Shown here in pieces: positions 1-10,600 of a stretch of DNA of 64,000 nucleotides (positions within the stretch are counted from its first letter, which is position 1; each line of letters starts with the position of its first letter). Origin of the DNA: Solen grandis (Eukaryota > Mollusca > Bivalvia > Adapedonta > Solenidae). Under the pieces are notes generated by a model. It was given only the letters and a program-made list of their open reading frames with translations, ran no database searches and had not been told where the DNA came from. Made by a program: the position numbers and the translations under genes. Location: NCBI GenBank assembly GCA_021229015.1, contig CM037788.1:52717360-52781359 (forward strand), given 5' to 3'.

Positions 1-126
1 TTCAGTGATAGCTCTGGTTCTACTGTGTATTACGTGGATGTACATTGCTAATGCATATTGCTACTGTATATTACTTGAATGTGTATGTTGTGTATTGCTA
101 ATGCATATTTCCTTTGTGTTTTACAG

Positions 127-236
127 ACACTGGTCGTGTGTACGAATATAACACAAGAACAGGGGAAAGGAGATGGGTTGATACTCCAGATGCACAGCAT
201 GCCAAGCTGACCAAAGATGAAGAGTCACATTCATAA
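127..236 (+). CDS. Terminal coding exon, WW-domain-like C-terminus (partial gene)
   Basis: An acceptor (tttacag) ends at 126 and an open frame runs to a TAA at 234-236. The exon encodes about 36 residues beginning TGRVYEYNTRTGERRW. The pattern G-R-V-Y-x-Y-N-x-x-T-x4-W-x3-P matches the second half of a WW domain (proline-motif binding), with one extra residue before the final proline. The first WW tryptophan would be in an upstream exon outside the window. The tail after it is short and acidic/polar. A polyadenylation signal AATAAA at 503-508 fits a 3' UTR of about 270 bases. The parent protein is not recognised. The exon call is fairly secure; the domain call rests on this short motif. Confidence 0.6.
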
Positions 237-502
237 GGGGGGACAACTCTGGCACTGGATCATAAAAGTTTTGCTCAAAGCATTTAAGATATATTCATCA
301 AGAGCAGATAGTTTTTTTTTTTCCTTTCATTCTTTCCTAATCTGTTTATGATTATCATTAGTTGTGTGTTTATGTTAAAGTCAATTGTTGTTTTATGTCA
401 ATTTATTTTCTAAGACAATCATGTCATAGATTATGGAAAAATATTTTATCTATGAGAGTAAACACATACTTGTAATGCAACAGAATTATTTCATAGTAAC
501 TT

Positions 503-508
503 AATAAA
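503..508 (+). promoter_or_regulatory. Polyadenylation signal AATAAA for the WW-like gene
   Basis: Canonical AATAAA lies 267 bases after the stop codon at 234-236, a typical distance for a short 3' UTR. Confidence 0.45.
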
Positions 509-1244
509 TATCAGATTTTTTTTTTTAATTTTGTGAAAAGCAAGTTAAGCGAAACAGATGGAATGAAATGTGTCTTACTCCATTATGGTAAGAAGAAATT
601 CTACGGAGACTGAACGAGTTGTCATTGACCCTTTACCTCATGATTTTTATATATACTTTTATGTTGTGATGATTCCTAAGTGACCTCACTTTAGATACCG
701 GCAGTGTTTAACATGATGGAGTTTTCTTTGTATACAGATTATGTAGACCCTGAGATACAGTATCGTATGAGCCAACAGGACAGACCTGGCTTTACCTTGC
801 TTGCTGATACATCAAAATGATTCTATATTTGTTAATGGTTAACAAAACATACGACACAAACTAGAAAACATGGGTGTGGGTACGGAGCCATTTTTTTGTT
901 GATATCTTAAATATTTAGATTATAGTGCTCTGATTCTTTTTGGTTTATGTATTACTTTAATCTCAGATTAATAGGAATAACCATCTAATCTTGGTTTGAA
1001 AATATGTTGAAGATAATAAAGTAATTAATGATGAAAATTTAATAATTGCATCTTCCTCCATCTATAATTAGCTAAATGTTGCTATAGTAATAAAGTCTGT
1101 CATGGCGATAATAAGCTCCATAACAATAACTACGTTATTTACTCACAAAAAAAAAACAGTAAACAATATTAACCCGAGACATCTAAATATTCCGTGACCT
1201 TTCTTTGGCAATTGTCGGTTTTTGAGGTAAAACATAAATTTGAG

Positions 1245-1311
1245 GGGTGAGAGCAAGAATATGCTAAGTGCTTATATATTTATATGCACTTAGCATAGTT
1301 TCGCTCTCACC
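1245..1311. repeat. Palindromic dispersed repeat, copy 1
   Basis: Near-perfect inverted repeat: GGTGAGAGCAAGAATATGCTAA on the left pairs with TTAGCATAGTTTCGCTCTCACC on the right around an AT-rich centre with GTGCTTATAT. Related copies are at 1963-2023 and 54362-54401. It could fold as a long hairpin; it is probably a small foldback element. Confidence 0.6.
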
Positions 1312-1962
1312 ACTGGAATTGTGGACTTTATGGTACAACTTGTATATGTATTACTTAGAAGCATGTATTTATCACACACCCTGAAAGCCTCATGGTAATG
1401 TTCTAGAGTCGAAGCTGAAGGTTGTGGGTTTGAATCTGGCTTAGACCTTAAATATTTTTCATAATATTTAATGAATTTTGACCACCATGTTTATAATGTA
1501 CTAATGCAAACCACTCCTTTATCAAAAGTACATTGTATCAATTGTTGAATACTTTATATGGCTTATCCAGTCCTCAACTGCATATAGAATTATAAGAAGA
1601 AGAAAATAAATGAACAAAAAAAAATAAAAAAAATATTCATTTATCCACTCATACTGCAAATAAATGAAAAATTGATAAGTGAAAAGAATTAAGAATTGAA
1701 AAAAAATGTCCGCATCAAGGATTTTAATCTGTCACTTTGAGATTACAAGATCACTGAACTTACCACTATGAAGTAGTATTAACCATTCTACCATTAAAAA
1801 AAATGTTTGGATCGTAATAATTCTCGGTAACTAACGAAGACGTTCCAGAGATTATCAGTCTCCGGTCAATATTGTCAGACAACAGTAAGGAATTTAAACT
1901 GTACAGACCATGATCTGCCTGCAAATTACATTCTCTTGAAATCTCTCCTAATTCGAAGGGTT

Positions 1963-2023
1963 AAAGCAAAACTAGGATAAGTGCTTATATATACATATGC
2001 ACTTAGCCTAGTTTTGCTGTCAC
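1963..2023. repeat. Palindromic dispersed repeat, copy 2
   Basis: Same foldback design as 1245-1311: AGCAAAACTAGGATAAGTGC pairs with GCACTTAGCCTAGTTTTGCT around a TATATATACATAT centre. A TTAA directly precedes the left arm. Confidence 0.55.
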
Positions 2024-4864
2024 TCATTACTATGGTAAATGTTTATATTATAAGATTGTTTTGTTTTTTTCCATTCATACGTAGCTAAATATGACAAGTG
2101 TGATTTAACATGCATAGATTTACGTACTTGGTTAGTACCATTTATGTATTTCTGTCATTTTCTTTTTTATTATTATTATAAAAATTTAAATTATTTTTTT
2201 TCAAAAATATAAATGAATTTACAATGAACTTAAATGTAAATGAATTTTAAGAAAAAATGAATATGTAATTAATTCACAGTGAATTTAAATGTATCTGATA
2301 TTAGAGCCTGAAATTACAGTTAATGTAAAATTACTTGAAATTACATACTGCAAATGTTTCCTAAATTAGAGCTAATGTAAACATACTTGAAATTACTGTG
2401 AAAATACTAACTTAAACAAAATGGAAATGTACATGAATTTACAGTGATTTTAGAAGTTTCAAGTGCTTTAAGTACAATATAAAATTATGCAAATTATGTA
2501 TGAATAGTTTTGTTTTATCGCAAATTTCTGTTTTTAGGCCGCCACATTATGTTTTCACTTAAAATAGAGATATTTTTGTTTTCAAGGGTTTTTCTGGTAT
2601 AATCAGTATTTTGTAAACAATCTTCATCATCAACTTTTATTCATTTTAACATTATATTTTCCATTTACACCAAGTACTAAGTAAGTAATTTTGCATAAAA
2701 ACACAAAAATGTGACTTTTTTGACCCTCAACATTTGGCAAATATACATTGATTCATGTTTTTAATACAGGAATCTTGAAATTTGGGGTTTCCTTTAACAT
2801 TCTACTCAAAATAAATGAGAATAAAAAAAATCTTTGAAATAAAAATCTATATTCAAAGTTATTTTGCATGACTTTGTGAAAACTATACTTTTTTTTTCAC
2901 ATGTGCTCTTTGATCCATAAAGACAATAACTGTGCACCAGTATGAAATTATTATTTATTTTGAATTACCAAATTTGAAAGATTATTCTTTAAGTACTTTT
3001 TTTCAAGAGGAGAAAAAACAGTGGTGCTATTGATATGTTGGTGGTATATGTATTTGGGCTTTATAGAACACGTTGTGTTTTGATTTTATGTATATATACC
3101 ATATCGTACAATAAGTGCTTTTATAAATTGTTGTTGGTGCATTGTTAGTTTTTCTCTGGAATGTAATACTCAGTCTTTTAGTCCACTCAATTCTTGTGTG
3201 TGTGTGTGTATATATATATATGATAATGAAATATTTGTTATTGGCATACAAATTAACTGTTATTTGTGAACATGTACACATGTGTGTTAAACGCCATATG
3301 AAATTTTCTGTTGTGATATGTATATACAAACTTCAATGTGATATTGTAATAGCATAATATTTGAATTCCATCTTTATATACAACTGATTGTTGCTGAACA
3401 GTTTATGACTCTAGCAATACCAATCTACCTGGAAAAAAACTGCAACCCTTTTTTTGCTCTTTTATTTCTTCTGATTTTTTCTGTTATTGTTCCTACATAT
3501 TTTCTTGTACTTCACACTTTTGGGTGTCACTTACAGTGATGTGTGAATTGTGTGTAGTATCATATAAATACACATATTGTCATCATCATATGTCATGTAT
3601 ACCACTGCTCATGTATATATTATCCACTGACTTTATTCTAACTCTGATAGTTGATTATGAAAGTCAAGGGTGTTTAACTACCCCTGTCCTGTACTGACTG
3701 ATGTATGCAGAGTACAGGCCCCTGTTTCATTTTTTTTTTCTTTTAAAGGTTTTGAGACACTTCAAGGCTAGGCATTCTGTGTGTTCTTTAAATTATTAAT
3801 CTGTAGAAATCAAGCTAAATTATTAATGGCCTAATTATCGAGGAAAAAGACGCATAGATATTTATATATGCCAATTAAAATGCCAATTTATTGGATTTAT
3901 ATCAATGGTTTATCATCTCCTGTAGCACAAAAATTCTCGAGTTGAGAAATTTCTCAACTGTAAAGTTTTTAAAGTATATAATTCCCTGCTTTAGTACAAA
4001 AATAAAATAAAAATTGGAAACTTTACACATATTTTGTAAAGGGTATGTCCTTATGGGATGTAGTCTTCAATTTCTTTTAAATGTTAGTGGTAAAGAAATT
4101 AAATTTTCATTACAGGAAAATCTCAGTTTGAAACATTTTTCATGAAATTTCTCAACTCTATTTATCCCTCAACTCAAAATTTTGAAGATCTATAATTTTT
4201 CAAACCTGGAGAAACTATCTGTACATATATCATCAGCAGCATGTTCTTATAAAATATTGTGTTTAATTTCTTCAAAAATTCAAATTTGTGTTGATAAAGA
4301 ATTCAGTATTATTTAAATTTAAGCAGTATCTCAGGTTGAGGAGATTCATGAAATGCAGGCCATGAAATGGCATCAAAATTTCCTAGACTCAGATTCAAAA
4401 CTTCCTTATTCATGGACCTTAAGAGCAGAAATCTTTCATAATTTTATTCTATTATTAGTAATAGTATGCTCTTTATACAGAAAAGGATCATTAATTTTTC
4501 ATATTTCATACCTGTTGTAATGAAGAACTTAGTATTTTTACCTGTCAAGGAAAATCTCAGTTAGAAATATTTAATGAAATGCAGATCTCATAAGATATAT
4601 AGCATTCTTCTATATTCGTATGTCCCAGTAACACACATGGTTGTATATATATGTTTATCATACAAGTTTAATTGAAATCTGTGATAAAATTTATCTATTT
4701 TTGTAATTACTAATTTTATACAGTAGAGAACTAGAACTTAATTATCATTGTTTCTAATTTGTTAATAAAACTGAAGTCTAATTTTGTTGTCTATTATTAC
4801 TTCAAAACATTGATAAAAATACCAATACTTAAAGTCAGGTAAACACAAGCACTTATTTCAAAAC

Positions 4865-5960
4865 CAATACTTCCAGTCAGGTAAATGGGTTCAGTTATTT
4901 CCAATACTTCCAGTCGGGTAAATGGGTTCAGTTATTTCCAATACTTCCAGTCGGGTAAATGGGTTCAGTTATTTCCAATACTTCCAGTCGGGTAAAGGGG
5001 TTCAGTTATTTCCAACAAGTCAAGGTTTAGTTATTTCCATTACTTCCAGTCAGGTAAATGGGTTCAGTTATTTCCAATACTTCCAGTCAGGTAAATGGGT
5101 TCAGTTATTTCCAATACTTCCAGTCGGGTAAATGGGTTCAGTTATTTCCAATACTTCCAGTCGGGTAAATGGGTTCAGTTATTTCCAATACTTCCAGTCA
5201 GGTAAAGGGGTTCAGTTATTTCCAATACTTCCAGTCAGGTAAAGGGGTTCAGTTATTTCCAATCAAGTCAAGGTTTAGTTATTTCCAATACTTCCAGTCG
5301 GGTAAAGGGGTTCAGTTATTTCCAATCACAAGTTTATTCCAATACTTAGTCGGTAAGGTTCAGTTATTTCCAATACTTTAAGTCTGGTAAAGGGGTTCAC
5401 ATATTTCCAATACTTCCAGTCGGGTAAAGGGGTTCAGTTATTTCCAATCAAGTCAAGGTTTAATTATTTCCAATACTTCCAGTCGGGTAAAGGGGTTCAG
5501 TTATTTCCAATCAAGTCAAGGTTCAGTTATTTCCAGTCAAGTCAAGGTTTAGTTATTTCCAATATTTCAGGTAAGGGGGTTCAATACTTCCAGTCGGGTA
5601 AAGGGGTTCAGTTATTTCCAATCAAGTCAAGGTTCAGTTATTGCCAATCAAGTCAAGGTTTAGTTATTTCCAATCAAGTCAAGGTTTAGTTATTTCCAAT
5701 ATTTCCATTCAGGTAAAGGGGTTCAGTTATTAGTAATATTTCAGGTTCAGTTATTTCCAATATTTCAGGTAAGGGGTTCAGTTATTTTCAATATTTCAGG
5801 TTCAGTTATTTCCAATATTTCAGGTAAAGGGGGTTCAGTTATTTCCAATATTTCAGGTAAGGGGGTTCAGTTTTTTCAATATTTCAGGTAAGGGTTTTTT
5901 TTCCAGTATTTCCAATGAGGTTAAGGGTAGAGTTATTTCCAATCAAGTAAAGTGAAATTA
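4865..5960. repeat. 37-bp minisatellite array with shorter derived units
   Basis: The left part is built of 37-bp units reading GGTTCAGTTATTTCC then AATACTTCCAGTCGGGTAAATG. Towards the right the units become a 26-bp form (…CCAATCAAGTCAA) and then about 32-bp forms (…CCAATATTTCAGGTAAGGG). Two 70-residue open frames inside the array are translations of the repeat, not genes. Confidence 0.9.
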
Positions 5961-6052
5961 TTTCCAACTGGAGGTGTTACAGTGTCCCCCATCATCTCTA
6001 AGCCCCTAGGATTCGCAGAGTGAAACCTGATCTCTCCTTTGGTCACTTGCAG

Positions 6053-6277
6053 GCTGGTCTTGCTTTAGACTGGTTGCCAGGAAGCAAAAGTACTGTAATT
6101 GGTAAATCATTCCAAACTTATCTAGAGATAATGGAAGTATGTGAAGAGGACAGTTTTATAAGTGGAGAGGTCACGTTGCAGCTTGAGTCTTTGATAAGGT
6201 CACATGTTTGGAATGGTGTTCAAAACGTTTTGAATGAATTTGTAGATTACCGTACATCCTCCAAGGAAAGGTCTTAA
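6053..6277 (+). CDS. Possible terminal coding exon, unrecognised
   Basis: A very good acceptor (pyrimidine tract, then TTGCAG ending at 6052) opens a 74-residue frame beginning AGLALDWLPGSKS and ending at a TAA at 6275-6277. The composition is protein-like (mixed hydrophobic and acidic, with a stretch EVCEEDSFISGEVTLQLESL). No ATG starts the frame, so it would need an upstream exon, which I cannot find between 237 and 6050. It could be an alternative last exon of the WW-like gene, an exon of an unseen gene, or a gene relic. No family is recognised. Confidence 0.3.
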   Translation, partial: AGLALDWLPGSKSTVIGKSFQTYLEIMEVCEEDSFISGEVTLQLESLIRSHVWNGVQNVLNEFVDYRTSSKERS

Positions 6278-7483
6278 TTTTGGTATGATTGATGTTCACC
6301 CCATCAGTATTATACTGACTCAAACAAATCTGTCATACGGAGGATTCTGAACACAGGAAAAGTAACACTTCTATGCTGTTAACAAGGGTGTATGTCATGA
6401 TACTTATAAAACTAAGTACAGTTGTACCTGTATTAGCGGCCACCTGTATTAAGCGGTCAACCATCATTTAGTGGTCAAATTTAATATTACCAAACTATAG
6501 AATTTTTATATTTATTTAACCTTCATTTAGTATCGCTATATGAATGAAATACTGTCAAAGTGATGGTAAACTCAAATAGTCATTTAGCAGTCACCTCTAT
6601 TAAGTGGTCACTTTCTCTTGTTACTTTGACTAGCTGCTTAAGGCAGGTTTGACTAATTATTTTATTTCACATCTGGTAAACCACTCCACCAGCGTCCCCA
6701 TGCAAAAACAAAATAAAAATGTGTTGCTATATATGAAATAAAATGGTATATCATAAATTATTACCTAATATAAAAATTCATTAATGGGTCTACAAGATTA
6801 ACAGAATCTACTGAAACCTATCTTATTCATTATTTAAAGATTAGTTTAACCCTTTCCCTCACATAGACTCATTTTGACGCACTCAATAGGTACCACATAA
6901 AGCCTGATCTGCAGAAAACCACAGTTAAACCTTACCAAATTTAATTACAAAATCCTCATTTCCAGACCACTGAGGAGCAGTGAACAGCATAAAACCTGAT
7001 CAGTCTGCGAGTTACTTGCATGCTGATCTGGTTTTATGTTGTTCGCATAGGTCTTTTCATGGTTTCCTCTATGAGGGAAAGGGTTAAGTGTTAAAAAAAA
7101 AGTTGGTTTACATTACCATACAAATATATTCCAGTAAATAATTTTTCAACTGAAGCCAAATATGAATGAAATTGACACTTTCATTTTCTTATGCAGTGCA
7201 TTTGTTTTATTTCATAATTTAAAACTTCTGAAATTAGTATAATATTCCATAATTTCTATATGTTAAAAAATCTCATGAGTACTGTCTATATTAATTGTTT
7301 TGAAAAATTAATTAATCCTAATTATTTTAAATTAAAAAAAAAAAATGACATAACATATAAATTTCAGAATGTTTCACTTGTCACTAGTATTTACAAGGGA
7401 AATCTTTGAAAGGAAAAGTTTTAACGGTTACTGAAACATATAGCTGATATATCAGACTCAAAAAAAAAAAAAATCTGGAAAAA
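6278..7483. other. Upstream region of the FAS1 gene
   Basis: No coding sequence is seen. It contains one MITE (6850-7083) and about 400 bases of AT-rich sequence before the FAS1 start codon. The 5' UTR and promoter of the FAS1 gene should lie here, but I see no element I would name. Confidence 0.5.
6850..7083 (+). mobile_element. TTAA-flanked piggyBac-like MITE (family A), copy 1
   Basis: A 234-bp element begins CCCTTTCCCTCA and ends TGAGGGAAAGGG, with TTAA on both sides (6846-6849, 7084-7087). It has no coding capacity. The core is normally a palindrome, but here the inner arm is decayed (CAGTCTGCGAGTTACTTGCATGCTGATC). TTAA target duplication with a CCC…GGG terminus is the signature of the piggyBac superfamily. 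Confidence 0.8.
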
Positions 7484-7649
7484 ATGAGTGTTTTGATTTG
7501 TATGTTAGTGACATTGCTAGGTATAAGTTGTTCAAGAGGTGTGTTGATGTCACAGAGCAACCTGCTGGATACTGCCACACAACTGGGGGCTACAACACTG
7601 GTCAAATACCTCAATGTGGCTGGACTGACTCAACCCTTCATGTCCAATG
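7484..7649 (+). CDS. FAS1 gene exon 1
   Basis: Contains the start codon, signal peptide and first helix of FAS1 domain 1 (LLDTATQLGATTLVKYL). Donor is G|GTAAGT; it ends in phase 1. Confidence 0.85.
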
Positions 7650-10600
7650 GTAAGTCACCAAGGCTACCATCTAATGGTACTTCCATCTCATGGTAAATGG
7701 ATAAGCTCCTATCTCAATGGCTAGCGGACAAGACAAGGTCTCTACAGTATGTCATCTAAATCTTTTCATTAAATTAATTATTCTCTAACTCCTGTACTTC
7801 TTATACATTTATGAAATTTTGTTAGTGTCTTGAAATTGTTATACCCCTACTTTGTATCTGTTTTATTCATTTTAACTTTTTTAGGTAATGTTAGTATGAA
7901 AAAAAAAATATATTTGATAACAAATTAGCCATATGATACTATTGATGGTCCCTTACAGCTTTTATTTTGTGTTCCAATGTGTCAAATACTGGCCTATTTA
8001 AAGTGTTGGATCAACAATTAACTCTCTTTTATTCACAGATGGTCCCCTGCAGTTTTGTGTCTTCTAATATCTCCCCTCTAACTTTAGTGAGAAGGTTGTC
8101 AGTTACTTACAGATAAAGTGTGCCAAATACTGGCCTATTTAAAGTGTTGTATCAACAATTAGCTCTCTTTTATTCATTTTAAACACTGTGTGTCCATCCA
8201 TTCCAGGCCCATTTACAATCTTTGCACCAACAAATGCAGCCTTCGATGCGCTGCCAGCAGATGTAAAGATGCAGCTGACCTCTGAGCCGGACCTCCTGAA
8301 GAAGGTGCTCATGTTCCATGCAACCGATAACACGATCTACTCGTCACAACTGTCCAATGAGATGCAGATTAACTCCCTTGACTACGACACCAAAATCAGG
8401 ATCAACATCTATAGCAAGCCTCACACGGTGAGCTTGTCTTAAGATTGACTTTCATTACATTATCACAAAGATATACCAATTTACTCTGGAATAGCAAACA
8501 CAGTGGTTCTTCCCTGTGGAACTGTGGGTACAAACACATTATTACCTTTAGACAAAATGAATAAAGGTCTACAAAGGTTAATAATAAAATTACTATTGCA
8601 CTGCATGCTTTTCACCATTACATGAACACCTTGTTTGTACCTACCTGGAAAAACCCATTTTTTGTAAGTTTTGGATATTGTCTCTACATTATCATCTTTT
8701 TTGATATTTTAGTTTATTTACTTGGTTCTAATGTCCTAGTATCAGTATTGCTATCATTCTGGTGACTTTGTACATATGAGACAGATATGGTACCTCATAG
8801 ATATTGAAGACATTATACAGGGAGACCATGGAATACATGTATCTATTAAAGAAAATGCAGTAATTCTCTGAAGTTAACCCTTTCCCTCATAGAGGAAACC
8901 ATGAAAAGACCTATGCGAACAACATAAAACCAGATCAGCCTGCGAGTAACTCGCAGGCTGATCAGGTTTTATGCTGTTCGCTGCTCCTCAGTGGTCTGGA
9001 AATGAGGATTTTGTAATTAAATTTGGTAAGGTTTAACTGTGGTTTTCTGCAGATCAGGCTTTATGTGGTACCGATTGAGTGCGTCAAAATGAGTCTATAT
9101 GAGGAAAAGGGTCAAAATGAGTCTATATGAGGGAAAGGGTCAAAATGAGTCTATATGAGGGAAAGGGTCAAAATGAGTCTATATGAGGGGAAGGGTTAAA
9201 ATGAGTCTATATGAGGGAAAGGGTCAAAATGAGTCTATATGAGGGAAATGGGGAAAGGGTAAAATGAGTTCTATATGAGGGAAAGGGTCAAAATGAGTCT
9301 ATATGAGGAAAAGGGTAAAATGAGTCTATATGAGGGAAAGGGTTAAAGCATCGGCTTAAGCTGTTTATTGATTATCATACATATATGGTTGGAGCACTGG
9401 CTCAATGGTAGTGAGCTTTATTGCTAATCAAGGGGTCTTGGGTTCAAATCCTGGTCAAACCTTGGAAAATTTATGGGTTGTTTTCAGCGTCTCTAACCCA
9501 GCTAGAGGCCCAGCGCTGGTTCGTCTAGACAGTTGTAAAGGGGCTTTGTATGTACCATGCAGTGCTGTACACCTGGCACATCAAAAAACAAGGTGCATTA
9601 TACCTGGGTCCTTTGTATACTGTCCCTGTCTCCTCAAATAGATTGCACCTGCCTATGGGTTATATGGGGAGGTAACCCTGACAGAAAAATCCAAGAAAAT
9701 CAAAGTCAGAGGTGCTGGACCATTTGTCTAACCAAAACCACATCACCATGTAATATATGGTTTGTACGTCTTTGAGTGAAGGCAACAATAAAACACCTCT
9801 ACTGCAGGTAGTAACAGCATCTGGCAGCGAGGTCATCAAGGCAGACATCAACGCAACCAATGGTGTCATCCACCTTGTATCCAGGGTCATGTTTCCACTG
9901 CCAACTGTGGGTCCAGTACAGTACTTGGCAACCCACAACAACCTTGGTACTCTACTCTACTCAGTTGCCATGACATCACTCAGGGCTACACTTGAGGGTA
10001 TGTTCCTGCTGTTGACCTTTAATAGAATGACACTCTAGCTCATTTAAAAAAAAAAAAAAAATTCTGCATAGTGCATGAAGCACAGATATTAAGGTTTTAG
10101 AACCTAATAGCAATCAATTCCATCAAAGCCATGCATATAAATTCACAATTTAAGTTTTTAAAATGTCAAAGGTAATCTAAGGGGTAAGTTGACATGACAA
10201 TTGACAGATTCTTTTATTACCTCCCCTTGATAATTTTGTCACAAGTTATCTTACCTGAAAACTAGAAAAAAGTGACTTTCTCCATTTTCCAATAGTAAAG
10301 TTTAGATTTTTTATGAAAGTTGAATAGAATCATATAACGGATCATTCTACCATTGGTTTTTCTCATAAATCAAATTCAGTTTTTCATAGTCTAAGAAAAT
10401 GGATATTTCCTATAGGCTTCAATGTTAACTTATATGCAGATTATCTCCCCCAAATTAGATAAAATTTGGAAAAAAACTTAGTGAAATATTTTCAATTTTG
10501 AATGTCTTCAAAGTGACAAACTTTCATAGAAATATTACCATCCAGTGGCAAGATATGGAATATGGCTATTAGGGTGCTAATAAGCCTAAAAAAACTCATT

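Larger units (their letters stand above)
237..4860. other. 3' UTR then gene-free AT-rich DNA
   Basis: After the stop at 236 there is a probable 3' UTR to about 525, then AT-rich DNA with no frame I would call coding. It holds two copies of a palindromic repeat (1245-1311 and 1963-2023), a degenerate tRNA-like SINE head near 1385-1445 (a B-box-like GGTTTGAATC), and a short TG/TA microsatellite near 3196-3222. Confidence 0.6.

Noticed and set aside
4922..5381. Two 69-70 residue repetitive open frames (+)
   Set aside because: They translate the 37-bp minisatellite; the length is not a multiple of three in all units and there is no gene context.
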